The notes below the pieces were generated by a model. The model ran no database searches. It saw only the letters and a list, made by a program, of their open reading frames with translations, and was not told the DNA's origin. The position numbers and the translations under genes were made by a program. From a bacterium (GTDB lineage: Bacteria > DYJV01 > JALVYZ01): DNA of 5,545 nucleotides. The stretch is from contig JALVYZ010000488.1 in the NCBI GenBank assembly GCA_027037705.1, positions 1 through 5,545 of the forward strand, given 5' to 3'. Positions 1 to 5,295 of this stretch are shown one piece after another; positions within the stretch are counted from its first letter, which is position 1; the number at the start of each line of letters is the position of its first letter.

Positions 1-1
1 G

Positions 2-835
2 GCTTCAAATCAATTGAATGAAATTGATTTATTTTTTGAGAAAATTCATAAATTTAGTAATAATAAAGATATAAAGAAAACAAAAATTACAGCAAAAGAA
101 TTATTAAATAAAATAATTAATAACAGTCAAGATCTGAAAAAAGTAAAGATTTCACAAAGTAATTTTTTAAATTCAGATGGTGCACAAGATAATTTAGAAA
201 AGAATTTAAAACATAACAATTTAATTAAAAAAAATATTGAAACTTTTTTAGCAAAGAAATTTATTGCTGATAATAACATTACAAAAGAAGAGACAGTAAA
301 TTTTAATGATAATAAAGAAGAAAAAATACAAAATTTTCAATTCTTAAATGTATTAAAAAAATCTCATAATATTAAAAATAACAAGTTCGCTAATGTAAAA
401 AATTTAGAAAATAAAAGTAATATACAAGATAATATTATTTCTCAAATAAAGAAGAGCTTACCAAACAATTTAAATTTAAAGAGCGAAGTTTCAATTAAAT
501 TAAATCCTCCTGAATTAGGAAAAATTCATTTAAAATTAGTTATGATTAATAATGACTTAAGTGCAAAAATTACAACAGAGAATAGTATTGTCAAAAATGT
601 AATACTACATAACTTGAATCAGTTACAAGAGACATTAGTAGAAAAGGGGATTAATTTAAGTAATTTTAATGTAACTGTTCAAGGAGAATTTGCTGATAAT
701 AATTCAAACCAACAAAAATTTGAAAAAAGATATTTTAGCTCAAATTTTGGAGAACTAATAGATAAAAGTGCTGAAAATAATGAAATTTATGAATTTATAA
801 ATGATTTAAATAATACATTAAATTTAAAAGTATAA
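2..835 (+). CDS. fliK: Flagellar hook-length control protein FliK, C-terminal part (5' end outside window)
   Basis: FliK is exported by the flagellar secretion system, measures hook length and switches export from hook to filament subunits. The frame is open to the left edge (reads A-S-N-Q before a TTG codon at 14). No Shine-Dalgarno sequence precedes that TTG, so I treat the gene as cut by the window rather than starting at 14. Counting from the TTG, residues 1-150 are a low-complexity, Asn/Lys-rich, probably disordered stretch, as expected for the FliK ruler region. Residues about 157-224 match the conserved C-terminal hook-length domain (Flg_hook): the signature LNPPELG at 163-169, then a beta-rich part, then LNQLQETLVEKG at 201-212. 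A charged, Asn-rich tail follows. The stop codon overlaps the flgE ribosome binding site, so the two genes are in one operon. Identification rests on the C-terminal motif and the flgE neighbour; the N-terminus is not diagnostic. Confidence 0.85.
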   Translation, partial: ASNQLNEIDLFFEKIHKFSNNKDIKKTKITAKELLNKIINNSQDLKKVKISQSNFLNSDGAQDNLEKNLKHNNLIKKNIETFLAKKFIADNNITKEETVNFNDNKEEKIQNFQFLNVLKKSHNIKNNKFANVKNLENKSNIQDNIISQIKKSLPNNLNLKSEVSIKLNPPELGKIHLKLVMINNDLSAKITTENSIVKNVILHNLNQLQETLVEKGINLSNFNVTVQGEFADNNSNQQKFEKRYFSSNFGELIDKSAENNEIYEFINDLNNTLNLKV

Positions 836-842
836 GGAGGTG
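834..842 (+). promoter_or_regulatory. Strong ribosome binding site of flgE overlapping the fliK stop
   Basis: AAGGAGGTG lies 4 nt before the flgE ATG at 847 and is complementary to the 16S rRNA 3' end over its whole length. It begins inside the TAA stop of fliK (833-835), so ribosomes finishing fliK would stop right on it. This suggests translational coupling and fixes the flgE start. Confidence 0.85.
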
Positions 843-846
843 TAAT

Positions 847-2988
847 ATGTTAACATCTATGTTTTCAGCAGTAAGTGGTTTAAATGCAAATGGGACAGAA
901 ATTTCGGTCATTGGAAATAATATTGCAAATTCAAATACTGTTGGATTTAAAGCAGAAAGAACAAGTTTTTCTGATATTATGAGTTCATCAATTGGTGCTG
1001 GAGCATATGGACAGGTAGGAAGAGGTACAAAAGTGGCAAGTATTATGCCTGTTTTCACACAATCGTCATTTGATACTACTTCTAATCCTACTGATTTGGC
1101 TATTGATGGAAGAGGTTTTTTTGTAGTTAAAGATCCTAAGGCAGAAAATCTTTTTTACACTCGAGCTGGAGATTTTATATTTAATAAAGATGGTTTACTT
1201 GTTAATCCAGATGGATATGTGGTTCAAGGTTGGAGAGTAGATGAAACAACTGGAGAGCCTGTTGGTGATATTGGTAATATTGATATATCAAAAATTTCTT
1301 CAAGTTCTAAACCTACATCAAAAATAACATTAGGAGCTAATTTAAATTCAACATCAGAGCCTAAATTTGTTGTAACAGATTATAATAATACTATAGTGTA
1401 CAATGATGGTTCAGGTGAGAAGGTAATTAAAATTGAGGATGGAATTTATACAGGAGAATCATTAGCAGAAAAAATTCAAAGCAAGTTTGGTATAGATGGT
1501 TTGCAGGTTACATATGAAAGTAATACAGGGAAATTTGATTTTATAAATAATACAGCCTCCACTAATATTACTATAAAATTTAAACAAACAAGCGCAACAG
1601 ATACTAATATTACCACAATGGGAAGTCTTTTAGGTTTTAAAGTAATTGATAGAGATAATGCAGATAGTGATAATAATGAGTTAACTGGTGTTGATGATAT
1701 AACGATTGCTGCTGGTACAAATTTTAAAAGTGATACTTATCCTGATTTAACTCAAAAAATTTTTAGAGTAACTGATCAAAATAATGTAATAAAGTTTTCA
1801 GAAGATGGAGGTACAACAATATTAACTGCAACTATTTCTCCTGGAGACTATACAGATGAACCTTATGCTGATAACAATGGAGATCAATATACATCAATTG
1901 CTAAAGCAGTTGAAGATGCTTTAAATAATGCATCGACTGATGCTAATTTAACATATAAGGTAACTTTTGACAAAGATACTGGAAAATTTAATATTATTGT
2001 AAATAATGCGGGGGGAAGTGATGCGACAGTGAAATTTTATTGGGGTGATGATACAATAGAAGGTGATCCAGGAGAAGAGACAACAGCGGAGCAATTGCTC
2101 GGATTTGTGAGAAAAACTTCTGATACTCAAAACAATCCAAGTGTTGTAAATTCATTTGAAATAACAGCTGCTGCTGGAAGTTCTGGTAGTTTAACAAGTG
2201 TTTATGCTCCATATTCAATATTTGATAAATCATCATATGATTATTCAAGTTCAATTAACATATATGATTCTCTTGGAAATCCACATACTATAACTTTTTA
2301 TTTTAAAAAAGTAGCAGGAAATTATTGGGAATGGCATGCAGTTGCAAATAGTTCTGATTTAGATGGAGCTTTACCAGATGAAAATGGAAACCCTCAACCA
2401 TATGAAATTGGAAATGGAGGTTATTTAATTTTTAATTCAAGTGGAAGTTTAAAAGAAGCAACAGGAATCGATGACCTTTACTTTAATTTTTCTGGAGGCT
2501 CTGAACAGCTTCAACATATTGTTTTTAATCCTGGGACTCCAACTACAAAAGGAGGCACAGGATTAGATGGTGTTACACAATTTGCATCTGCCTCAACTAC
2601 ATTTTCTCAAAGTCAGGATGGTAATCCAGCTGGAACTTTAACAGGGGTTCAAGTAGATAAAGATGGTATTATTCATGGAATTTATACAAATGGTGAAATT
2701 AAACCTCTTGCGAAACTTGCAATTGCAAAATTTTTAAATCCATGGGGATTGGCAAAAGAAGGAAAAAATTTATTTGCTCAAACTGTTCAATCTGGAGATG
2801 CAATTATGGGAGCAGCTGGAACAGGTGGAAGAGGTCAAATTGTTTCAAATGCATTAGAGCATTCTAATGTTGATATAGCAGAAGAATTTGTAAAATTAAT
2901 TATGGCTCAAAGAGCATTTCAGGCAAATTCAAGAGTAATTACCACATCAGACCAATTATTATTAGATGTTGTTAGTCTCAAGAGATAA
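847..2988 (+). CDS. flgE: Flagellar hook protein FlgE, enlarged form
   Basis: FlgE polymerises into the hook, the flexible joint between rod and filament outside the cell. The N-terminus has the rod/hook/filament axial motif: MFSAVSGLNANG at 5-16 and IGNNIANSNTVGFKAERTSF at 22-41. It continues into the FlgE/F/G body with LAIDGRGFFVV at 84-94 and the FYTRAGDF block at 103-110. A FlgE D2-type domain is seen at about 450-580 (SSINIYDSLGNPHTITFYF at 468-486). The C-terminal axial helix is at 670-713 (SNVDIAEEFVKLIMAQRAFQ at 673-692). At 713 residues it is much longer than the E. coli protein (about 400). The extra length lies mainly at residues 170-450 and contains two tandem domain copies, annotated separately. 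No cysteine is present. It follows fliK directly; flgD, often found between them, is absent. A terminator follows, so flgE ends the operon. The ATG at 847 has a near-perfect ribosome binding site. Confidence 0.95.
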   Translation: MLTSMFSAVSGLNANGTEISVIGNNIANSNTVGFKAERTSFSDIMSSSIGAGAYGQVGRGTKVASIMPVFTQSSFDTTSNPTDLAIDGRGFFVVKDPKAENLFYTRAGDFIFNKDGLLVNPDGYVVQGWRVDETTGEPVGDIGNIDISKISSSSKPTSKITLGANLNSTSEPKFVVTDYNNTIVYNDGSGEKVIKIEDGIYTGESLAEKIQSKFGIDGLQVTYESNTGKFDFINNTASTNITIKFKQTSATDTNITTMGSLLGFKVIDRDNADSDNNELTGVDDITIAAGTNFKSDTYPDLTQKIFRVTDQNNVIKFSEDGGTTILTATISPGDYTDEPYADNNGDQYTSIAKAVEDALNNASTDANLTYKVTFDKDTGKFNIIVNNAGGSDATVKFYWGDDTIEGDPGEETTAEQLLGFVRKTSDTQNNPSVVNSFEITAAAGSSGSLTSVYAPYSIFDKSSYDYSSSINIYDSLGNPHTITFYFKKVAGNYWEWHAVANSSDLDGALPDENGNPQPYEIGNGGYLIFNSSGSLKEATGIDDLYFNFSGGSEQLQHIVFNPGTPTTKGGTGLDGVTQFASASTTFSQSQDGNPAGTLTGVQVDKDGIIHGIYTNGEIKPLAKLAIAKFLNPWGLAKEGKNLFAQTVQSGDAIMGAAGTGGRGQIVSNALEHSNVDIAEEFVKLIMAQRAFQANSRVITTSDQLLLDVVSLKR
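1363..2184 (+). repeat. Two divergent tandem domain repeats inside FlgE
   Basis: Unit A covers FlgE residues about 173-292 and unit B about 306-446. Both run in the same order. Each begins with an F-x-VTD-x-NN-x-I strand (FVVTDYNNTI at 174-183; FRVTDQNNVI at 306-315). Next is a G-x-YT or GDYT turn (199-202; 333-336), then a helix of SLAEKI / SIAKAVEDAL type. A VTY/VTF strand with TGKF follows (TGKFDFI at 227-233; TGKFNII at 378-384), then a K-F strand, then LLGF (261-264; 417-420). Each ends with ITIAAG (285-290) or EITAAAG (438-444). The order is clear but identity is modest, and unit B has an insertion after the GDYT turn. Similar modules with a GxYT turn and a terminal LGF occur in surface-exposed parts of axial and tail-like proteins; I infer that these decorate the hook exterior. 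Confidence 0.65.
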
Positions 2989-2998
2989 AAATATCTCT
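2981..2998 (+). other. Small inverted repeat across the flgE stop codon
   Basis: AGAGATA (2981-2987) and TATCTCT (2992-2998) can form a 7-bp stem with an AAAA loop, and the TAA stop (2986-2988) sits at its top. It lies 16 nt before the strong terminator hairpin and has no T-tract of its own. It may shield the mRNA 3' end or be incidental; the stem is short and AT-rich. Confidence 0.35.
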
Positions 2999-3014
2999 GA
3001 ACCTCCTGCCTTAT

Positions 3015-3045
3015 AGCACCTGAGATACTCAGGTGCTTTTTTTTT
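3015..3045 (+). terminator. Intrinsic terminator after flgE
   Basis: The perfect 10-bp inverted repeat AGCACCTGAG (3015-3024) / CTCAGGTGCT (3028-3037) has an ATA loop and runs straight into nine T residues (3037-3045). It ends the fliK-flgE operon 26 nt after the flgE stop and separates it from csp. Confidence 0.93.
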
Positions 3046-3063
3046 AATTTTATAAAAAAACAT

Positions 3064-3092
3064 TTGACTTTAAAATTTTTTAATGATAAATT
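3064..3092 (+). promoter_or_regulatory. Probable sigma-70 type promoter of csp
   Basis: A -35 element TTGACT (3064-3069, 5 of 6 to consensus) is followed by a 17-nt spacer and TAAATT (3087-3092, 4 of 6). A TG at 3084-3085, correctly placed for an extended -10, compensates for the weak -10 box. Transcription would start near 3099, giving a leader of about 72 nt whose first element is the hairpin at 3102. The region is very AT-rich, so chance matches are possible, but the position between a terminator and a structured leader fits. Confidence 0.6.
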
Positions 3093-3101
3093 GAATTTTA
3101 A

Positions 3102-3142
3102 GCAGTCGTTCTAAGTAGTATTATCTATTTGGAACGCTCTGC
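3102..3142 (+). promoter_or_regulatory. Structured 5' leader hairpin of csp, possible RNA switch
   Basis: The leader folds into a long stem. A lower part GCAG (3102-3105) pairs with CTGC (3139-3142). After a small internal loop (T3106 opposite C3137-T3138), a 12-bp upper stem pairs 3107-3118 with 3125-3136, using two G-U type pairs, around a TATTAT loop. No T-tract follows, so it is not a terminator. The 3' arm ACGCTCTGC (3134-3142) is also perfectly complementary to GCAGAGCGT (3175-3183), codons 2-4 of csp, which would give a competing helix with the ribosome binding site and ATG in its loop. Structured leaders that change with temperature are known for cspA mRNAs in E. coli; switching here is my inference. 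Confidence 0.6.
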
Positions 3143-3155
3143 AAAAGAAATTTTT

Positions 3156-3161
3156 AGGAGG
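3156..3161 (+). promoter_or_regulatory. Ribosome binding site of csp
   Basis: AGGAGG lies 10 nt before the ATG at 3172, a slightly long but workable spacing. It sits in the single-stranded interval after the leader hairpin, in the loop of the alternative helix between 3134-3142 and 3175-3183. Confidence 0.8.
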
Positions 3162-3171
3162 TTTAAGTAAC

Positions 3172-3384
3172 ATGGCAGAGCGTGAAACGGGAAAAGTAAA
3201 ATGGTTCAATGCTAAGAAAGGGTATGGCTTCATCGTAAGGGATTCTGGTGGAGACATTTTCGTGCATTATACCGCTATTCAAGGGAACGGTTTTAAAACA
3301 CTTGAAGAAGGACAAACAGTGGAATTTTCAGTAACTGAGGGTCAAAAAGGGCCGCAAGCTCAAGATGTTTCAGTTGTGAAATGA
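3172..3384 (+). CDS. csp: Cold-shock domain protein (CspA family)
   Basis: This is a small single-domain OB-fold protein that binds single-stranded RNA and DNA in the cytoplasm, acting as an RNA chaperone or transcription antiterminator. The 70 residues are the usual Csp length. Both nucleic-acid binding motifs are present: RNP1 as KGYGFI at 16-21 (after KWFNAK at 10-15) and RNP2 as DIFVHY at 28-33. The C-terminal [10 protein letters not shown] strand is at 60-69. The start is set by AGGAGG and by the family N-terminus (GKVKWFN). It is a single-gene unit with its own promoter, structured leader and terminator. The coding region is about 42% G+C (89 of 213 bases by my count), clearly above the neighbouring genes. 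This fits either strong codon selection in a highly expressed gene or acquisition. Family assignment is certain; whether it is cold-induced or constitutive cannot be told from the protein. Confidence 0.97.
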   Translation: MAERETGKVKWFNAKKGYGFIVRDSGGDIFVHYTAIQGNGFKTLEEGQTVEFSVTEGQKGPQAQDVSVVK

Positions 3385-3387
3385 TAT

Positions 3388-3412
3388 CAGGCGGGATTCC
3401 CCGCCTGTTTTT
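3388..3412 (+). terminator. Intrinsic terminator after csp
   Basis: CAGGCGGG (3388-3395) and CCCGCCTG (3400-3407) form a GC-rich 8-bp stem with an ATTC loop, followed by TTTTT (3408-3412), three bases after the csp stop. The same palindrome is read by the converging minus-strand operon. On that strand it is followed by a mixed sequence without a T-run, so it would be weak there, although I see no better terminator for that operon in the 40-nt gap between the stop codons. Confidence 0.92.
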
Positions 3413-3424
3413 ATAAACTTTCAA

Positions 3425-3841
3425 TTAATCCATTAAAAACATTTCTAAAGCATTATAAGGACAAACTTTTACACACCATCCACAAGCACTACATTTAGAA
3501 AAATCAAATTTTATTTCTTTGGTGTTTTTATCAATTGTTATTGATTTTGTTGGACAAACTGCTGTACATGCACCACAATGAACACATTTTTCAATATTTC
3601 TTACAACTGATTGTTCAATTGAGGAAACTCTTACACCAACTTTTTCTAAATATTTTAACCCAGCGTTATAGTTTTCTTCTTCTCCAGTGACTTCTGTGAC
3701 AAGATAGCTTTCATGACGAGGTAAAATATTTGCAATTAAAATGTTTAAAATTAAATCATAATCTTTGATTAATTTATAAACTATTGGTTTATCCCATATT
3801 TGTTTTGAAAATCTTAATACTAATCTTTTTTTTATTTCCAT
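3425..3841 (-). CDS. NIL-domain 2x[4Fe-4S] ferredoxin-like protein, probable homocysteine synthesis factor
   Basis: This 138-residue cytoplasmic protein has an N-terminal NIL domain (about 1-77; the small fold also found at the C-terminus of MetN methionine transporters) fused to a bacterial-type ferredoxin domain (about 80-135). Two complete CxxCxxCxxxCP motifs are visible, at Cys86/89/92/96 and Cys117/120/123/127, enough for two [4Fe-4S] clusters. In Methanosarcina and Desulfovibrio, proteins of this architecture are needed with a DUF39 protein to form homocysteine from aspartate semialdehyde and sulfide, presumably supplying electrons. The start at 3841 has AAAGGTG 6 nt upstream, overlapping the stop of the UPF0280 gene (gap 11 nt), so it is the last gene of the operon. 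The UPF0280 and cysE neighbours support the sulfur amino acid role. An alternative is an unrelated ferredoxin carrying a NIL regulatory domain. Confidence 0.85.
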   Translation of the reverse strand: MEIKKRLVLRFSKQIWDKPIVYKLIKDYDLILNILIANILPRHESYLVTEVTGEEENYNAGLKYLEKVGVRVSSIEQSVVRNIEKCVHCGACTAVCPTKSITIDKNTKEIKFDFSKCSACGWCVKVCPYNALEMFLMD

Positions 3842-3847
3842 TTTTTA

Positions 3848-3854
3848 CACCTTT
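3848..3854 (-). promoter_or_regulatory. Ribosome binding site of the NIL/ferredoxin gene
   Basis: On the minus strand AAAGGTG lies 6 nt before the ATG at 3841 and begins inside the TAA stop of the UPF0280 gene (3855-3853). It supports the chosen start and suggests coupled translation of the two genes. Confidence 0.65.
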
Positions 3855-4566
3855 AATTTTTTATTTTTACAAATTCAATTTTCCCCTTTATTGCAATTTT
3901 GTTATTTGAAATTGCAATTATTCCATAAATAGATTTTTCTTTTACATTATTTAGAACATTTTGTAAATTATTTTCATTTCTTATTTTATTACAAATAGAT
4001 GTTGCAAATGCATCACAAATAGGTGCATTTTTTCCTATTACGACTACTAAGTCAGCTTTCCCAAAACTTAATGAATGTCCTATTTTTGCTGAGGAAGAAC
4101 AAATAGCTATAGGTTGCAGCTCTTTTTTAATTTTTATTCCTATGTTATCAAAGCCATTTGAATAAATCTGCACTAATCTTTCATTATGAGTATCAATATA
4201 GATATCACCACCATTTTCAATTATAACTTCATTACAGAATTTTTTTAAGTCTTTACAAACAAATTGGGATATTGCTCCTGCAACTGATGCAAAAGGTCCT
4301 ACATTTGCCTTTTTTGCAGCAATAAGCATTTCATTAATTATTTCTGGTTTATTATTTTTAAATTTAATAGGAGTTAATGATTTTAAAAATTCTGGACAAG
4401 TTTTTATAAAATTTTCAATTTGAATTCTATACTTAAGTAAAATAGAATATGCTTCTTTTTTTAAGTATTTGTCGCTTATTATAAATAAATCTGATTCTTT
4501 AATAGTGACATTGTATTTGTATTCTTTTCTGGAATTATAATTTCTATAAATTCTTGCATATTGCAT
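3853..4566 (-). CDS. UPF0280 (COG2122) ApbE-like family protein
   Basis: This 237-residue protein belongs to UPF0280/COG2122, distantly related in fold to the FAD:protein FMN transferase ApbE. Signature blocks are NVGPFASVAGAISQ at 88-101, IIENGGDIYI at 115-124 (the N-GGD element shared with ApbE), SSSAKIGHSLSFGKADLVVV at 157-176 and CDAFATSICNKI at 184-195. No signal peptide or membrane segment is evident, so it is probably cytoplasmic. Genetic screens in Desulfovibrio linked COG2122 proteins, with DUF39 and NIL/ferredoxin partners, to homocysteine formation; its biochemical reaction is not established. Its ATG at 4566 directly follows the cysE TAG stop (sequence TAGATG). The bases before it are almost all A and T with no Shine-Dalgarno sequence, so initiation probably depends on ribosomes finishing cysE. 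The NIL/ferredoxin gene follows after 11 nt. Family assignment is firm; the role is inferred from context. Confidence 0.88.
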   Translation of the reverse strand: MQYARIYRNYNSRKEYKYNVTIKESDLFIISDKYLKKEAYSILLKYRIQIENFIKTCPEFLKSLTPIKFKNNKPEIINEMLIAAKKANVGPFASVAGAISQFVCKDLKKFCNEVIIENGGDIYIDTHNERLVQIYSNGFDNIGIKIKKELQPIAICSSSAKIGHSLSFGKADLVVVIGKNAPICDAFATSICNKIRNENNLQNVLNNVKEKSIYGIIAISNNKIAIKGKIEFVKIKN

Positions 4567-5295
4567 CTATTTTAATGTTTTTTTTAATTCTTCCAAGTCT
4601 TTAATATCTTTAATATTTAAATTTTTTAAAATTTCTTCTTTTGCATCCTCATGAAGTTCATTAAGCGATTTTAATTCTTCTTCAATTTTAATAAGCTTTT
4701 CAATCAATACAGTTAATGCTTTAGCTTCAGGATCAGGTAAAAGATGGTGGTCAAGTGGAGCTTCCTTTAGTTTCTTTCTTACAGTTTTTCCGGGAACACC
4801 TACAACAGTTGAATTTGGAGGAACATCCTTTACAACAACAGAATTAGAGCCAATTCTTACATTCTCGCCTATTACGATATTTCCAAGAATCTTAGCCCCT
4901 GAACCTATAACAACATTATTCTTAATGGTTGGATGTCTTTTCCCTTTTCTCCATGTTGTTCCTCCTAATGTAACACCATGGTAAATTGTAACATCATCTC
5001 CTATTTCAGTTGTTTCTCCAATAACAACACCCATTCCATGGTCAATTACAAATCTTCTACCAATTTTTGCACCTGGATGTATTTCAATACCTGTTAAAAA
5101 TCGTGAAAAATGTGATATTAATCTTGCAAGTAAAAAGAATTTTTTTCTCCAGAAAAAATGGGCAATTCTATGTAATATTGTAGCGTGAAATCCTGGATAG
5201 CATAATATAATTTCTAAAACACTTCTTGCAGCAGGATCTCTCTCAAAATAGCAATTTATATCTTCTTTAATTTTTGAAAAAAAATTTTTCAGCAT
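4567..5295 (-). CDS. cysE: Serine O-acetyltransferase CysE
   Basis: CysE transfers acetyl from acetyl-CoA to L-serine, giving O-acetylserine, the acceptor that O-acetylserine sulfhydrylase combines with sulfide to make cysteine. The N-terminal helical part has FERDPAARS at 17-25 and [17 protein letters not shown] at 33-49. The left-handed beta-helix of hexapeptide repeats runs from about 72 to 170. His86 in IDHGMG and His121 in KRHPTI are 35 residues apart, the same spacing as His158 and His193 of the E. coli enzyme. Glu71 occupies the position of its Asp143. Further family blocks are [10 protein letters not shown] (93-102), GVTLGGT (107-113) and [10 protein letters not shown] (131-140). The 242-residue protein is a short-form enzyme with an unusual charged, Lys/Glu-rich helical tail (about 190-242) ending in Lys rather than the C-terminal Ile that docks into CysK in E. 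coli. The ATG at 5295 lies inside the end of the upstream PHP gene, with only a weak GAGA element 9 nt before it. Confidence 0.95.
   Translation of the reverse strand: MLKNFFSKIKEDINCYFERDPAARSVLEIILCYPGFHATILHRIAHFFWRKKFFLLARLISHFSRFLTGIEIHPGAKIGRRFVIDHGMGVVIGETTEIGDDVTIYHGVTLGGTTWRKGKRHPTIKNNVVIGSGAKILGNIVIGENVRIGSNSVVVKDVPPNSTVVGVPGKTVRKKLKEAPLDHHLLPDPEAKALTVLIEKLIKIEEELKSLNELHEDAKEEILKNLNIKDIKDLEELKKTLK

Noticed and set aside
14-16. TTG as the start codon of fliK
   Set aside because: The frame is open further upstream and the 13 bases before it contain no ribosome binding site. The family is usually longer, so the real start is more likely outside the window.
1034-1048. Sigma-54-like GG-N10-GC element (TGGCAAG...ATGC)
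   Set aside because: It lies inside flgE codons, with no gene start or leader downstream in the right place. Flagellar sigma-54 promoters are common, but this one match is explained by coding sequence.
795-1058. Open frame of 87 codons on the minus strand over the start of flgE
   Set aside because: It is fully antisense to the conserved FlgE N-terminus, has no recognisable domain, and is a by-product of flgE codon use.
1948-2254. Two overlapping minus-strand open frames (60 and 86 codons) within flgE
   Set aside because: Both are antisense to the FlgE repeat region, are low complexity with no family resemblance, and lack ribosome binding context; treated as shadows.
3388-3407. Same palindrome as a terminator for the minus-strand operon
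   Set aside because: On the minus strand the stem is followed by ATATCATTTC-type sequence without a T-run, so I annotate it only for csp; weak bidirectional action cannot be excluded.
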